Assembly: GCA_018399015.1 (NCBI GenBank)
Contig: CP073761.1
Location: forward strand, 1,798,001 to 1,862,000
From: Cyanobium sp. M30B3
GTDB lineage: Bacteria > Cyanobacteriota > Cyanobacteriia > PCC-6307 > Cyanobiaceae
Direction of reading: 5' to 3'
Length of the DNA stretch: 64,000 bases
The translations under genes and the position numbers were made by a program. The notes below the pieces were generated by a model. That model searched no databases. It was not told the origin of the DNA and was given only the letters and a program-made list of their open reading frames with translations. Positions 29,525 through 37,110 of this stretch are shown here, in pieces. Position 1 is the first letter of the stretch. Every line of letters begins with the position of its first letter.

Positions 29525-30913
29525 GTGGAACGCTTCTTTCTGGAACTGGATCCGCCCGAGGAGGCCATGCGCAGCTGGCCCCATGTGGTGGTGGTGGGCG
29601 GTGGCTTCGCCGGCCTGAAGCTCTGCCATGGCCTGGCCCGCCAGCCGGTGCGGGTGACGCTGATCGACAAGCGCAACTTCAACCTGTTTCAGCCGCTGCT
29701 GTACCAGGTGGCGTCCGGCCTGGTGTCGGAGGCGGACGTGGCCTCGCCACTGCGGCAGATGGTGGGCAGCGCGCCCAACATCCAGATCCTGCTGGGGGAG
29801 GTCACCGACATCCTCCCGGAGGAGCGCCAGCTGGTGTTCAACGGCCAGCACTTCAGCTACGACCAGCTGGTGCTGGCCAGCGGATCCGGCAGCAGCTACT
29901 TCGGCCGGGAGGAGTGGCGGCCCCTGGCTCCGCCGATGAAGATCCTTGAGCACGCCGACGAGATCCGCCGGCGGTTGCTGATGGCCCTGGAGGAGGCCGA
30001 GCAGACCTGCGATCCCGTGCAGCGGGCCTTCCTGCAGACCGTGGTGGTGGTGGGGGCCGGTCCGGCCGGGTGTGAGCTGGCCGGCTCGCTGATCGAACTG
30101 ATGCACCGCGCCGTGCAGCGCGACTTCAAACAGCTGCGCCGGCAGGACTGCCGCGTGGTGTTGGTGGACCTGGTGGACCGGGTGCTGCCCACGATGGCGG
30201 AACCCCTGGCCGCCGCCGCCGCCGCCCACCTGGAAGGCGCTGGCGTGGAGCTCCAGCTCGGCCTCAGGGTGGAAGGGATCGCCCCGGGGCGCGTGAGCCT
30301 CAGCGGCTCCACAGGCACGCAGCAACTGGAGGCGGCCACCATCTGCTGGACCGCCGGGGTGCGCGCCTCCCGCCTGGGCCGCCTGCTCAGCGAGCGCACC
30401 GGCTGCAGCGTGGACCGGGGCGGCCGCCTGGTGGTGGAACCGGACTTCTCCATCCCAGGCCATCCGGAGATCCGCGCGGTGGGCGACCTCTGCTGCTACA
30501 GCCACACCGCCGACGGCACCCCACTGCCTGGCATGGCAGGCCCGGCGGTGCAGGCCGGCGGTTGGGTGGCCCGCGACATCGTGGCCCGCCAGCGGAGCGA
30601 CACGCTGGAGCCCTTCCGCTGGCTGGATCTGGGCAGCATGGCGGTGATCGGACCCTGGTACGCCGTGGCCGACCTGCGCGGGCTGCACCTCACGGGGCTG
30701 GCCGGCTGGCTGGTGTGGGCCCTGGCCCACCTGGCCTTCATTCCCGACACCGAAAACCGGATCGCCCTGTTCAGCAAGTGGATGTGGCAGATCGCCACCC
30801 GCCAGCGCACCGCCCTGCTGATCACCGGCCGACCCGACCAGCACCTGGGGGTGGATGTGGGCCTGTTCCGGGCCGAGCGACCTGCAGCCCCAGCGGTCGG
30901 CGAGGCCGCCTGA
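29525..30913 (+). CDS. Type II NADH dehydrogenase (NDH-2)
   Basis: 462-residue single-subunit flavoenzyme oxidising NAD(P)H and passing electrons to quinone, without pumping protons. Two dinucleotide folds are visible: HVVVVGGGFAGLKLCHGLA (FAD) and TVVVVGAGPAGCELAGSLIEL (NAD). AVGDLCCY is the FAD-closing motif. The C-terminal amphipathic region (FSKWMWQIATRQRTALLI) is thought to attach the protein to the membrane. GTG start at 29525; the ATG at 29567 is also plausible. Cyanobacteria carry several NDH-2 genes, some with a proposed redox-sensing role. Convergent with cyAbrB copy 2, one base between stops. Confidence 0.9.
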   Translation: MERFFLELDPPEEAMRSWPHVVVVGGGFAGLKLCHGLARQPVRVTLIDKRNFNLFQPLLYQVASGLVSEADVASPLRQMVGSAPNIQILLGEVTDILPEERQLVFNGQHFSYDQLVLASGSGSSYFGREEWRPLAPPMKILEHADEIRRRLLMALEEAEQTCDPVQRAFLQTVVVVGAGPAGCELAGSLIELMHRAVQRDFKQLRRQDCRVVLVDLVDRVLPTMAEPLAAAAAAHLEGAGVELQLGLRVEGIAPGRVSLSGSTGTQQLEAATICWTAGVRASRLGRLLSERTGCSVDRGGRLVVEPDFSIPGHPEIRAVGDLCCYSHTADGTPLPGMAGPAVQAGGWVARDIVARQRSDTLEPFRWLDLGSMAVIGPWYAVADLRGLHLTGLAGWLVWALAHLAFIPDTENRIALFSKWMWQIATRQRTALLITGRPDQHLGVDVGLFRAERPAAPAVGEAA

Positions 30914-30914
30914 A

Positions 30915-31277
30915 TCAGGCGTCGCCGGGGTGACCGATCGGGTCGAGGGTGATCTGCCTGCGGCCCAGTTTGATCTCGAACTGGTCGCCGGGCTGGAGAC
31001 CGAGCTGGGCGGTGTAGGCGCTGCCCACCATCAGGTTGCCGTTGAACTGCACCTTGGTGAAGTAGCTGAGTTTGCGACCGGCCTGGCCCCGCCCCCGGCC
31101 GGCGCCACCGAGATCCATGCCCTTGGCCTCGAGGAGCGCCTCATAGAAGGCGGTGAAATTGAGACGCTCGGTGCCGTCCTTCTTACTGCTCACATAGCCG
31201 CAGGCCTTGACCAGTTCTGACTTGGAGGCATCGCCGAGTTCCTTGACCCTGGCAAGCAGGTCGGGGCCGGTGAGCAT
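30915..31277 (-). CDS. Cyanobacterial AbrB-like regulator, copy 2
   Basis: 120-residue cyAbrB. Same architecture as copies 1 and 3 but clearly more divergent: MLTGPDLLARVKELGDASKSELVKACGYVSSKKDGTERLNF, and a DNA-binding domain KLSYFTKVQFNGNLMVGSAYTAQLGLQPGDQFEIKLGRRQITL. The linker (GRGRGQAGRK) is Gly/Arg rich. It may represent the second standard cyanobacterial cyAbrB type. Its stop is one base from the NDH-2 stop. Confidence 0.92.
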   Translation of the reverse strand: MLTGPDLLARVKELGDASKSELVKACGYVSSKKDGTERLNFTAFYEALLEAKGMDLGGAGRGRGQAGRKLSYFTKVQFNGNLMVGSAYTAQLGLQPGDQFEIKLGRRQITLDPIGHPGDA

Positions 31278-31468
31278 TGCTTTCAACTCGAAATGGTTAT
31301 GACAACAACTTAACCTCCCTGTCCAGCCGCCAGCATGGCGAAAGTGTTGCCTGTATTCGCTTTTGCAGCGCTGGCGGGGTGACATCACAGCGGGAGAGAG
31401 GCCCATCTGCAGCAGGCGGAACCTCCCACGGGTCATCTGGAACCAGCATCCGGCCGGCGTCGGCGTGG

Positions 31469-32425
31469 CTAGGAACCGGCCGGATTGAGGCCCCGCTTGA
31501 TCAGATCGGCGTTGTGGCGCAGCAGTTCGATGTAGCTCGGAGCCAGGCCATCGAGGCCCGAGAGCGAGTCGGTGAACAGCGTGCCGCCGAAACGCGCCCC
31601 GGCCTTGCGGGCCACCTGCCGTTGCTGACGATCGGCAAAGGTGCTCTCACAGAACACGGCGGGAAGTCGGCGCTGGCGCACCTCGGCGGCGATGGCATCG
31701 AGGCGGGCGGGCTCCACCTGGGGATGGGCCTGGGACGGCCAGAGATAGATCTGCTCCAGCTTGTAGTCGCCCGCGAGGTAGGCGAGGGAGCCCTCACAAC
31801 TGATCAGCACCCGCTGGGCGGCGGGAATCGGCTGCAGGCGTTGCCGCAGTTGCTGATCCAGCCTGACCAGATCGGCGCGAAAGCGGGCCGCACAGGATTG
31901 GTAGGTGCTGGCGTTAGCGGGGTCGAGGGCGATGAAGGCATCGCGGATGTTGTCCACATAGGTGAGGGCCTGGCGGGGGGACATCCAGGCGTGGGGATCG
32001 GGCCTGCCCGCCCGCGGACCCGTGGGAATGGCCAGGGGCCGGACCCCAGCCGTCACATCGGCGGTGGGCAAGGCGGGCCGACCCTCCAGCAGGGGAGCGA
32101 GCCAGGGCTGCAGGCCCAGGCCGTGCACCAGCACGAGATCGGCCTGGCCGAGCCAGATGCGCTCCCTCTCTCCCGGCCGATGGGCATGGATCTCCTCACC
32201 CGGTGCCAGCAGCGATTCCACCTGCAGCCGGCCACAGGCCACGGCCTCCGCCATGGAACGCACCACCGTGAAGCCGGTGAGCACCAACGGCCGGCCATCG
32301 CGCTTGAGTGGGGTCGCGGGTTGGGCGCCGAGCTGACGCCAGGGCTGGGAAGGCAAAGCCGCGCAGCCCGCGAGCAACGCTGCCAGCAGCGGGACATGGG
32401 CCAACCTGTGGATCAGGCCTCGCAC
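31469..32425 (-). CDS. Metal ABC transporter substrate-binding lipoprotein (cluster A-I, ZnuA/MntC-like)
   Basis: 318 residues. A lipobox AALLAGC places the lipidated Cys at about residue 21. The metal-binding positions of the family are visible: IHAHRPG, DPHAWMSP, CESTF and FTDSLSG correspond to the usual His, His, Glu, Asp. The first ligand region differs from the EPHxYEP seen in most relatives. Probably binds zinc or manganese in the periplasm. No permease or ATPase gene is adjacent, so it works with a transporter elsewhere or as an auxiliary chaperone. Confidence 0.85.
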   Translation of the reverse strand: MRGLIHRLAHVPLLAALLAGCAALPSQPWRQLGAQPATPLKRDGRPLVLTGFTVVRSMAEAVACGRLQVESLLAPGEEIHAHRPGERERIWLGQADLVLVHGLGLQPWLAPLLEGRPALPTADVTAGVRPLAIPTGPRAGRPDPHAWMSPRQALTYVDNIRDAFIALDPANASTYQSCAARFRADLVRLDQQLRQRLQPIPAAQRVLISCEGSLAYLAGDYKLEQIYLWPSQAHPQVEPARLDAIAAEVRQRRLPAVFCESTFADRQQRQVARKAGARFGGTLFTDSLSGLDGLAPSYIELLRHNADLIKRGLNPAGS

Positions 32426-32510
32426 CGGTCATGGGCCAATGGACGCGAGGATTCTGGCGGTTGTTCCATGGTCCCGGGCAGAGGTCCCGGGCAGACGGTG
32501 GGTCGATCGG

Positions 32511-32738
32511 CTACCAGCTGCTGGTGCGGTACAGACAGTGCCCCTGCGGTCGTGGGGACGGATGGGCGTGAGCCTGGGCTGGAATGCCCTCTGCGGTGGC
32601 CTGCTGATAGTGATGAAGCCCACCCTCTGTCAGCTCGGGGTGCAGCAGGGAAGCCCAGGCCATGCTTTCCAGGGCGATCAGATCCGCCGGGTGCAGTGGT
32701 ACGTGGAGGGATGCAGGGTGAAGCGGGGCTATGGCCAT
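32511..32738 (-). CDS. Small hypothetical protein, His-rich
   Basis: 75 residues (MAIAPLHPASLHVPLHPADLIALE, then EGGLHHYQQATAEGIPAQAHAHPSP). The N-terminal half is amphipathic, the C-terminal half rich in His and Pro. I do not recognise it. The coding case is weak, resting on composition and a clean start; the rest of 32426-32876 has no other gene. Listed with low confidence. Confidence 0.35.
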   Translation of the reverse strand: MAIAPLHPASLHVPLHPADLIALESMAWASLLHPELTEGGLHHYQQATAEGIPAQAHAHPSPRPQGHCLYRTSSW

Positions 32739-32876
32739 GACGACGACGTTCTTTTTTCAGGCTACGCCGCCCCCTGCCCCGCCTGTCCTCCCGGCATCGA
32801 GGCATCAAAAAGCTCCCGGTGACCAGCACACGGGAGCAGGACATCCGCTGAACCGAACGGCGTAGTGCCGCTCAGA

Positions 32877-33239
32877 TCACTCCTCCTCGGCGGAACCGGC
32901 GGGGATCAGCTTGATCTGCTTGCGGCCCAGCTTGATCTCAAACTCATCACCCGGCCTCAGATCAAGCATGGCCGTGTAGGCCTTGCCCACCAGCAGGTTG
33001 CCGTTGCCCTGCACGGTGGCCACGTAGCTGAGCTTGCGGCCGCCCTTGCCGCGACCTGCCCCATCGTTACCCAGGCTGAGACCCTTGGCCTCCAGCAGGG
33101 CTTCGTAGAAGGCGGTGAAGTTGAGGCGCTCACTGCCATCCTTCTTGGTGCTCACATAGCCGCACTCGCGCACCAGTTCAGACTTGGAGGCGTCTCCCAG
33201 CTCCTTGACCTTGGCCAGCAGTTCAGATCCGGTGAGCAT
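32877..33239 (-). CDS. Cyanobacterial AbrB-like regulator, copy 3
   Basis: 120-residue cyAbrB almost identical to copy 1: they differ mainly in a short linker (NDGAGR against SEASAR), DLRPGD against GLEPGH, and the acidic tail. This points to a recent duplication or gene conversion between the two loci. The DNA-binding region (KLSYVATVQGNGNLLVGKAYTAML) is unchanged. Upstream, the minus strand has AGATCTA about 22 bases before the ATG, like copy 1. Confidence 0.93.
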   Translation of the reverse strand: MLTGSELLAKVKELGDASKSELVRECGYVSTKKDGSERLNFTAFYEALLEAKGLSLGNDGAGRGKGGRKLSYVATVQGNGNLLVGKAYTAMLDLRPGDEFEIKLGRKQIKLIPAGSAEEE

Positions 33240-33581
33240 TTTTTCGAGCTCGACTTCCCGTAGATCTTAGACGATCGTTGGCCATTGAAAAGCCATCGCT
33301 TCCAAGCCGATCCCCGGCCATGGTGTAGCTGAACCCCCCCAACAACCCGCGAGCAGCCTCCACGCGAGAGCGCACAGGCCGATCCGCGGGGCTGCTGCTG
33401 CTGGCCAGGGCTGGGTGCATCAGAGACAGCCGCATCGCTGCCAGGCCGCATCCCCAGCGGCGCCAGGTTGAGCTGTGTGCTCCCCCACACCTTGGGGCGT
33501 TGATGCTGGCCAGCGGCTCACAGGTACTGCAGGGTTGAGACAACGGCTGTGCTCAACGGGCAGCCCAAGCCAATCCCCACC
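33240..33581. other. Intergenic region, no gene seen
   Basis: 342 bases between divergent genes. It should hold the promoters of cyAbrB copy 3 (minus strand) and the small protein at 33582 (plus strand). Minus-strand AGATCTA at 33261-33267 is the only motif I can relate to another site (copy 1 of cyAbrB). Nothing else is supportable. Confidence 0.5.
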
Positions 33582-33884
33582 ATGAGCGACGCCAGGCAAG
33601 CCATCACCCCCCAACCTCTGGTGCCCGATCACCTGGGCTCAGGCTCCAGTGAGGAGAGCCGTGCAGGAACCGTGAACCCAGCACTGCGGGACGAGCTGCA
33701 CTACCGCCAGCTGGAGCGCACCTATTACCAATCCAGGCAATACGCCGCCATGGTGGAGCGTTATCCACTGCTGCGCAGCAGCATCGCCGCCTGCCGTTCC
33801 ATGGCCTTGATCAGCGATGCCCCACCGCAGGCTGCCAGGGTGGCTGCGCTTCTGCACTGGGAGCGCAGCCATGGTGAAGCCTGA
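33582..33884 (+). CDS. Small hypothetical protein
   Basis: 100 residues: MSDARQAITPQPLVPDHLG, then a charged helical part ELHYRQLERTYYQSRQYAAMVERYPLLRSSIAACRSMALI. The Tyr/Arg-rich helix suggests a folded helical domain. I do not recognise the family. The ATG was chosen over a GTG at 33549. Followed by a membrane protein gene 71 bases away. Confidence 0.55.
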   Translation: MSDARQAITPQPLVPDHLGSGSSEESRAGTVNPALRDELHYRQLERTYYQSRQYAAMVERYPLLRSSIAACRSMALISDAPPQAARVAALLHWERSHGEA

Positions 33885-33955
33885 GCGCGGATTCCCGGCC
33901 AGGGCCGAAACACCAGCTGGATCTCTCTAGAACGGCAGCATCAGCACCGCCTGAG

Positions 33956-34393
33956 ATGGCCGAGGCCGCAGCGATTGCCCATCCCGTGCGTCTCGCCGGA
34001 CTCTGGGGCGCCTGGTTGCTGGTGATGTTGTTCCACGTGGAGCTGGGCCTGATGCCGCTCTTCCACGGGCTCTCCGTGGAGATCAAGAGCCAGGTGGCGC
34101 CAGGCCGGCTGCCGCGGTTGTTCCTGGCGATGCTCTTCTACTTCCTGCTGCCGGTGGCCGCCCTGCTGGTGGCGGTGCACGCGATCGCCGATCCAGGCGG
34201 CTGGAGTGCCAGCGTCCCCTGGCGTGCCGCCATGTTCTGGTTCAGCCTGATCTACACGGTGAGCAATGTGATCCACCTGATCGCCGATATCCGCATCCCC
34301 GATTCCCGCTCCGATCAGGTGTTGTTGATGACGGCCCTCACCCTGGTGGGCCTGCTGATCAACCAGCAGGCCCTGGCGTGGTGGCAGAGCTGA
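33956..34393 (+). CDS. Small integral membrane protein, unknown function
   Basis: 145 residues with four predicted membrane helices: LWGAWLLVMLFHVELGLMP, LFLAMLFYFLLPVAALLVAVH, FWFSLIYTVSNVIHLIADI and VLLMTALTLVGLLINQQ. His residues sit in or near helices (MLFHVE, VHAIAD, NVIHLIA), which might bind a metal or cofactor. The 3' end overlaps the GTG start of the ZIP transporter gene by 16 bases, so the two are likely co-expressed. A role tied to metal transport is inference from this coupling. Confidence 0.7.
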   Translation: MAEAAAIAHPVRLAGLWGAWLLVMLFHVELGLMPLFHGLSVEIKSQVAPGRLPRLFLAMLFYFLLPVAALLVAVHAIADPGGWSASVPWRAAMFWFSLIYTVSNVIHLIADIRIPDSRSDQVLLMTALTLVGLLINQQALAWWQS

Positions 34394-35160
34394 GCAGCCT
34401 GGGCTGGATCCTGGCGGGCGGGCTGCTGATGAGCATGGTGGCGATGGTGGGAGCACTCACCCTGCTGCTGCCGGCCAGGGCATTGCAGCGGCTGCTGATG
34501 CCACTGGTGTCGCTGGCGGCGGGTTCGCTGCTGGGGGGAGCTCTGTTTCACATGCTGCCGGAGGGGATGGGCGCGATCGGCGCCCGCGCCGGCAGTCCCT
34601 ATGTGGCCGCTGGTTTCAGCGCCTTCCTGGCCCTGGAACTGTTTCTGCAGTGGCATCATTCCCACCGCAATCCCGCGGCGGGTGGACCCTCCGGCCCAGG
34701 GCCTGAACGACGACCACTGGCCGTTCTCATCCTGCTCGGCGATGCCCTGCACAACTTCATCGGCGGGCTGGGAATCGCCAGCACCTTTGTGCTGAATCCT
34801 GCGGCGGGGGTGGCGGCCTGGTGTGCGGCCCTGGCCCATGAAATCCCCCAGGAACTGGGCGACTTCGGGATCCTGCTGCACAGCGGCTGGACGCCGCGGG
34901 CGGCCCTCCGCTGGAATTTCATCTCCGCCCTCACCTTTCCCCTGGGGGCCCTGTTGGCCTGGCTGCTGGCCCAGTCACTCTCGGTGGCGGGCCTGGCGCT
35001 GTTTGCCAGCGGCAACTTTCTCTACATCGCCGCCTCCGACCTGGTTCCGGAGATCAAGTCCAGCAGCAGCCTTCGCTCCGGCGCGATCCGCTTCGGCTGG
35101 TTCAGCGCCGGCCTGCTGCTGATGCTGGTGCTGGCGCGGTGCGTCCCGGTTCCCGCCTGA
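34378..35160 (+). CDS. ZIP family divalent metal transporter
   Basis: 260-residue membrane protein moving Zn or related metals. The ZIP signature helices are clear: GDALHNFIGGLGIAS (helix IV) and ALAHEIPQELGDFGILL (helix V), with their His/Asn/Glu metal-binding residues. A loop of His and acidic or basic residues (QWHHSHRNPAAGG) lies between helices III and IV, as in many ZIPs. GTG start at 34378, overlapping the preceding gene; an ATG at 34429 would remove the first helix and seems less likely. Confidence 0.92.
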   Translation: MVAELSSLGWILAGGLLMSMVAMVGALTLLLPARALQRLLMPLVSLAAGSLLGGALFHMLPEGMGAIGARAGSPYVAAGFSAFLALELFLQWHHSHRNPAAGGPSGPGPERRPLAVLILLGDALHNFIGGLGIASTFVLNPAAGVAAWCAALAHEIPQELGDFGILLHSGWTPRAALRWNFISALTFPLGALLAWLLAQSLSVAGLALFASGNFLYIAASDLVPEIKSSSSLRSGAIRFGWFSAGLLLMLVLARCVPVPA

Positions 35161-35240
35161 GCGGCCGGGGTGTGGGGGATACAACAAGAGGTTGCCAGCG
35201 CTGGATGCGGCGCCGATGGTGAAGGGCAGGGGAAAACTCC

Positions 35241-36170
35241 ATGCTGTTTCAGATCCGCCATGCCCTGCGCTACGCCTATGCGCGGGGTGTGTTCCTCGAG
35301 CCCACCATCCTGCGGCTCACCCCCCGCAGCGACCCTGCCCAGCAGGTGATCCACCACGTGCTGACCGTCACTCCGCAAGCGAGCGGCAGCTCCCGGGTGC
35401 TGGAGGCCAACGGCGGCGAAGCGGTGATCCTGTGGTTCGACGCCCTGCAGGATTCCCTCAGCATCGAGGTGGACCTGGTGGTGCGCACCCTGCGCGTCAA
35501 CCCCTTCGACTGGATCGTGACCGCCCCGGCGGCCCGGCGCCTGCCGGCCACCTATCCCACCAGCGAATCCCGCTCGCTGGCCCCCTGCCTGGCGGGCAGC
35601 GAGCCGATTGCCGGGTCGGTGGGCCGCTGGGCGGCGGATCTGGCGGCGGAGGTGGGGGGCAGCACCACCCGGTTTCTCAGCCATCTGGCCGACACCATCC
35701 ACCATGGCTTCCACCACATCGGCCGGCCGGACGGCGAGCCGCTGGCCGCCGACGACACCCTGGCCAGCCGCACCGGCGCCTGCCGCGACACCGCCATGCT
35801 CTACGTGCAGGCCTGCCGCAGCCTGGGGCTGGCGGCCCGCTTCGTGAGCGGCTACTCGATGCACCACCCCGAGGAGGTGAGCGAACACGAACTGCACGCC
35901 TGGGCCGAGGTGTACCTGCCGGGCGGTGGCTGGCGGGGTTACGACCCCAGCCTGGGCCTGGCCGTGGCCGACGGCCACGTGGTGCTCACCGCCGCCCCCG
36001 ACCACCAGCTGGCGGCACCGGTGAGCGGCAGCTACCGGGGCACGGGGGTGGACTCCTCCATGCACTACGCGGTGGAGGTGCGCAGCGCCGAGAGCCTGGA
36101 GGCGCTTCAGGCTCTCGAGCGGGACCGTCCCCTGCAGCTGCCGGCAGCGGAGGCATGGCTCAGGGGCTGA
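35241..36170 (+). CDS. Transglutaminase-like family protein
   Basis: 309 residues with the catalytic triad of the transglutaminase/cysteine-protease fold: Cys in RTGACRDTAMLYVQ, His in HELHAWAEVYLPGG, Asp in WRGYDPSLG. The N-terminal part (MLFQIRHALRYAYARGVFLEPTILRLTPRSD) is the bacterial transglutaminase-like N-domain. Bacterial members mostly act as proteases or amidases; substrate unknown. Start ATG 80 bases after the ZIP stop. Confidence 0.88.
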   Translation: MLFQIRHALRYAYARGVFLEPTILRLTPRSDPAQQVIHHVLTVTPQASGSSRVLEANGGEAVILWFDALQDSLSIEVDLVVRTLRVNPFDWIVTAPAARRLPATYPTSESRSLAPCLAGSEPIAGSVGRWAADLAAEVGGSTTRFLSHLADTIHHGFHHIGRPDGEPLAADDTLASRTGACRDTAMLYVQACRSLGLAARFVSGYSMHHPEEVSEHELHAWAEVYLPGGGWRGYDPSLGLAVADGHVVLTAAPDHQLAAPVSGSYRGTGVDSSMHYAVEVRSAESLEALQALERDRPLQLPAAEAWLRG

Positions 36171-36390
36171 ACCTGCAGCCTGTGCTCACCCGGCCCAGAG
36201 CATGGCTTCTGCGCCTGCATGGAACCCACAGGTCTGCAGCTCGGGCAGGCGCGGCTGGCCATTGAGCTGGCCATTGAACTGCTGCTCCTGCACCAGCACG
36301 CCGGCGTTGAAGACCCTCCCCCCACCCCGCCGCCCGGGCCGTCCGGATTTTCCTAACGTCAGGACTGCCCAAAAGGCCGTCACCCCGGCA

Positions 36391-37110
36391 ATGACCACCG
36401 TCGACTGGCTCTGGCTGCTGCATCCCGCCCTGGCCGTGGCCCTGGTGTACCCCCTGCTTGGCACCACCGTGCAGCTGGCCCTGCAGACCCGCCGCCGCCG
36501 TCTCAACCAGAGCAAGGGCCCCGTGACCGTGGCAGCCGAGCACACCACCCTGGGCCGCTGGCTCACGGCGGCGGTGGTGACAATCCAGCTGATCGCCTAT
36601 GCGGTGGTGATCCTCACCGCCCAGCCCAGCCAGCTGAATCCGGCCCGCTCCGGCCTGCTGCTGCTGGTGCTGGCCGGCAGCGTGCTCGCCCTGGTGTCCC
36701 TCTGGCGGGTCCGACAGGCCGCCTATCGGGCCAGTTTCGCCCTGCTCTGCTGGATCGGCGTGATCGGTCTGGGGATGCAGCCCGAGGTGTGGCGCCTGAG
36801 CGACAACCCCCTCGATCCGGCCTTCTGGCAGTCGCACTTCTGGGGGGGCATGGGGCTCACCGGCCTGCTGCTCTTTTCCCTCGCCGCCCAGCCCGAGATT
36901 CAGCGCCAGCTGCGCTGGCGGCGGCTGCACCTCAGCGCCAATGCCCTGGCGGCGCTGATCTTCATCACCCAGGGCATCACCGGCCCCCGCGACCTGCTGG
37001 AGATCCCCCTGAGCTGGCAGAAACCCACCATCTGGGGCTGCAACTTCGAGCAGCGGGTGTGCCCGCCGTTCGCCCCGCCCCCGGCAGCCGCCCCCCAGCC
37101 GCCCAGCTGA
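36391..37110 (+). CDS. DUF4079 family membrane protein
   Basis: 239 residues with several membrane helices, starting MTTVDWLWLLHPALAVALVYPLLGTTVQLALQTR. The His near the N-terminus and another in AEHTTLGRW fit the cyanobacterial DUF4079 family, cytochrome b561-like and possibly heme binding. HFWGGMGLTGLLL also matches. The tail is Pro/Ala rich (CPPFAPPPAAAPQPPS). The stop overlaps the glycosyltransferase ATG by one base (TGATG), an unusual pairing. Confidence 0.75.
   Translation: MTTVDWLWLLHPALAVALVYPLLGTTVQLALQTRRRRLNQSKGPVTVAAEHTTLGRWLTAAVVTIQLIAYAVVILTAQPSQLNPARSGLLLLVLAGSVLALVSLWRVRQAAYRASFALLCWIGVIGLGMQPEVWRLSDNPLDPAFWQSHFWGGMGLTGLLLFSLAAQPEIQRQLRWRRLHLSANALAALIFITQGITGPRDLLEIPLSWQKPTIWGCNFEQRVCPPFAPPPAAAPQPPS

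Noticed and set aside
32439-32822. Plus-strand open frame of 127 codons
   Set aside because: Arg/Gly/Val-rich without recognisable features; the minus-strand small frame is slightly better, and neither is strong.
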